Assembly: GCF_003461245.1 (NCBI RefSeq)
Contig: NZ_QTWS01000052.1
Location: 9,851 to 16,088 of the forward strand
Length of the DNA: 6,238 nucleotides
DNA from: Blautia sp. AF19-10LB
GTDB lineage: Bacteria > Bacillota > Clostridia > Lachnospirales > Lachnospiraceae
Reading direction: 5' to 3'
Numbering within the stretch: position 1 is the stretch's first letter; each line of letters starts with the position of its first letter. A model generated the notes under the pieces. That model saw nothing but the letters and a program-made list of their open reading frames with translations, did no database searches and had not been told where the DNA came from. Of this stretch, positions 5,514 to 6,238 are shown piece by piece. The translations under genes and the position numbers were made by a program.

Positions 5514-5909
5514 AAAACACTGGAAGTATCCTGCGTGATTGATACTATAAACAAAGCCAAAGCCCGCCGAAATATCGATCAACCATTAATCATCCACTCA
5601 GATCGTGGAAGCCAGTATGTTGCAAAAGAATATAAAAAAGCAACCGAAAACATGCAGCGTAGTTATTCAAAGAAAGCATTTCCATGGGATAATGCATGCA
5701 TTGAATCCTTTCATTCCATTATCAAACGTGAATGGCTCAATCGCTTTAAAATTCGTGATTACAAGCAAGCATACCGGTTGATTTTCGAATATTTGGAAGC
5801 TTTTTACAATACGAAACGAATTCACAGCCATTGTGACTTTATGTCGCCTGATGAATTTGAGCGAGTATATGAAAGAAGACATACTAAGGCGGAGCTTCTG
5901 GCAGGTTAA
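5514..5909 (+). pseudogene. IS3-family transposase OrfB, 5'-truncated
   Basis: From about 5514 the frame reads KTLEVSCVIDTINKAKARR, then the second catalytic Asp in IIHSDRGSQY and the catalytic Glu in DNACIESFHSIIKREW, with 33 residues between them, then YNTKRIHSHCDFMSPDEF, typical of the IS3/IS150 rve core C-terminus. It ends normally at TAA 5907-5909. The first catalytic Asp (usually in a DxTY motif), the HTH region and all of OrfA are missing. The frame runs back to 5274 without a stop, but that part (H/T-rich, including the CACACA run) is not transposase. It is an inactive remnant. Confidence 0.85.
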
Positions 5910-5935
5910 AATGGGGAGAAATTTCTCATTTTAAC
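5905..5935. repeat. imperfect hairpin over the transposase stop codon
   Basis: GTTAAAAT (5905-5912) pairs with ATTTTAAC (5928-5935), and GAGAAA pairs with TTTCTC inside, with unpaired G bases in the left arm. It covers the TAA of the transposase. Hairpins at this place occur in insertion sequences and may end transcripts or shield translation; no T-run follows. Confidence 0.5.
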
Positions 5936-5962
5936 TTGTACTAAATCTTGACATAGCACCAC

Positions 5963-6136
5963 TTAATTTGCACTATCTATGCTAACCGAAACAACAAAGT
6001 GCTTGACATTCACAAGTGTTTGCTGTTTACACTTCGGACAGTAGAGTGGAAAGTTCTTTAATTCGGTATCTTCTTGCATTATCGTTCGGGTTTTATTTCC
6101 ACAGATAGGACATAGAACCCATTTTATAGTTTCCAT
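5963..6136 (-). CDS. cysteine-rich KTR domain protein
   Basis: This intact 57-residue gene starts at ATG 6136 and begins METIKWVLCPICGNKTRTIM, then has LKNFPLYCPKCKQQTLVNVK. Two CPxC knuckles (CPIC and CPKC) and the NKTR signature define the Cys_rich_KTR family, a small predicted zinc-binding protein of unknown function. The family is frequent on Tn916-like elements and often follows ribosomal-protection tet genes. The upstream site GGATTGAG is a modest ribosome binding site. The C-terminus ends SVSIDSAN, unlike the usual SVIKEPDA-type ending as I recall it, perhaps because the neighbouring insertion sequence changed it. The 102 bases beyond (6137-6238) contain no gene I can support. Confidence 0.9.
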   Translation of the reverse strand: METIKWVLCPICGNKTRTIMQEDTELKNFPLYCPKCKQQTLVNVKHFVVSVSIDSAN

Positions 6137-6238
6137 ATTTTTCTCAATCCTTACTTCTAAATATTATCCTACTAAATTTACCTATTGTGCTACTTCAAAT
6201 AAATTATATGAAAACCTGTAAATGCGCAAAGAATCCCT

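Larger units (their letters stand above)
5514..5961 (+). mobile_element. right-hand remnant of an IS3-family insertion sequence
   Basis: The transposase remnant is followed by about 50 bases ending TTGACATAGCACCA at 5961. IS3-family elements end in short inverted repeats with CA at the outer 3' edge, so the right end is placed here. The left end is lost, so the inverted repeat and target duplication cannot be checked. The adjacent KTR gene stops two bases beyond this edge, which suggests the element inserted at or near its 3' end. Confidence 0.55.

Noticed and set aside
1..6238. CRISPR array, tRNA, rRNA or riboswitch
   Set aside because: No spaced identical repeats, no tRNA-like cloverleaf and no rRNA sequence were seen. 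The few repeats present are short and lie around the att core and the divergent promoters.

Overview
The window looks like part of a mobile-element region from an AT-rich Firmicute, most likely a Clostridia/Lachnospiraceae gut bacterium. The evidence is the low GC, the strong AGGAGG-type ribosome binding sites, a Tn916-like tyrosine integrase, an IS3-family remnant, a cysteine-rich KTR gene of the kind carried on conjugative elements, and a fragment of the EF-Tu gene whose encoded end reads REGGRTVGSGRVATIIE.

Left part (1-3785): this is the integration and control end of an element. A leftward operon runs from a good promoter at 3051-3079 through a small excisionase-like HTH protein, a complete tyrosine recombinase, a RepA-like AAA ATPase whose ribosome binding site lies inside the integrase gene, a possible 34-residue ORF, a 77-residue charged protein and the start of a DUF5348-like gene. 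A divergent XRE-family repressor is at 3171-3785. The space between the divergent promoters holds TATCA/TGATA inverted repeats placed on both promoters. This is the layout of a phage- or ICE-like switch in which the repressor controls itself and the xis-int-ATPase operon.

Middle (3786-4170): a tuf-type terminator (3902-3931, minus strand) is followed by the last 17 codons and stop of tuf (3999-4052, minus strand), with no tuf body beside it. I infer that this is the attachment core of the element, which would make the 3' end of tuf its chromosomal target. Short direct repeats lie on both sides. Because neither flank is tuf body, the core seems to sit between two element ends, as in a tandem array or a circular form.

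Right part (4171-6238): this is a patchwork of decayed genes. It holds the C-terminal half of an AAA+-like ATPase with a winged helix and zinc ribbon (frameshifted and lacking its 5' part), a 3' scrap of an unidentified rightward gene, a scrap resembling an FtsX-type ABC permease, a 5'-truncated IS3-family transposase with a candidate right end, and an intact 57-residue cysteine-rich KTR gene on the minus strand. KTR genes of this kind usually sit beside ribosomal-protection tetracycline resistance genes in Tn916-like elements, but no resistance gene is visible here.
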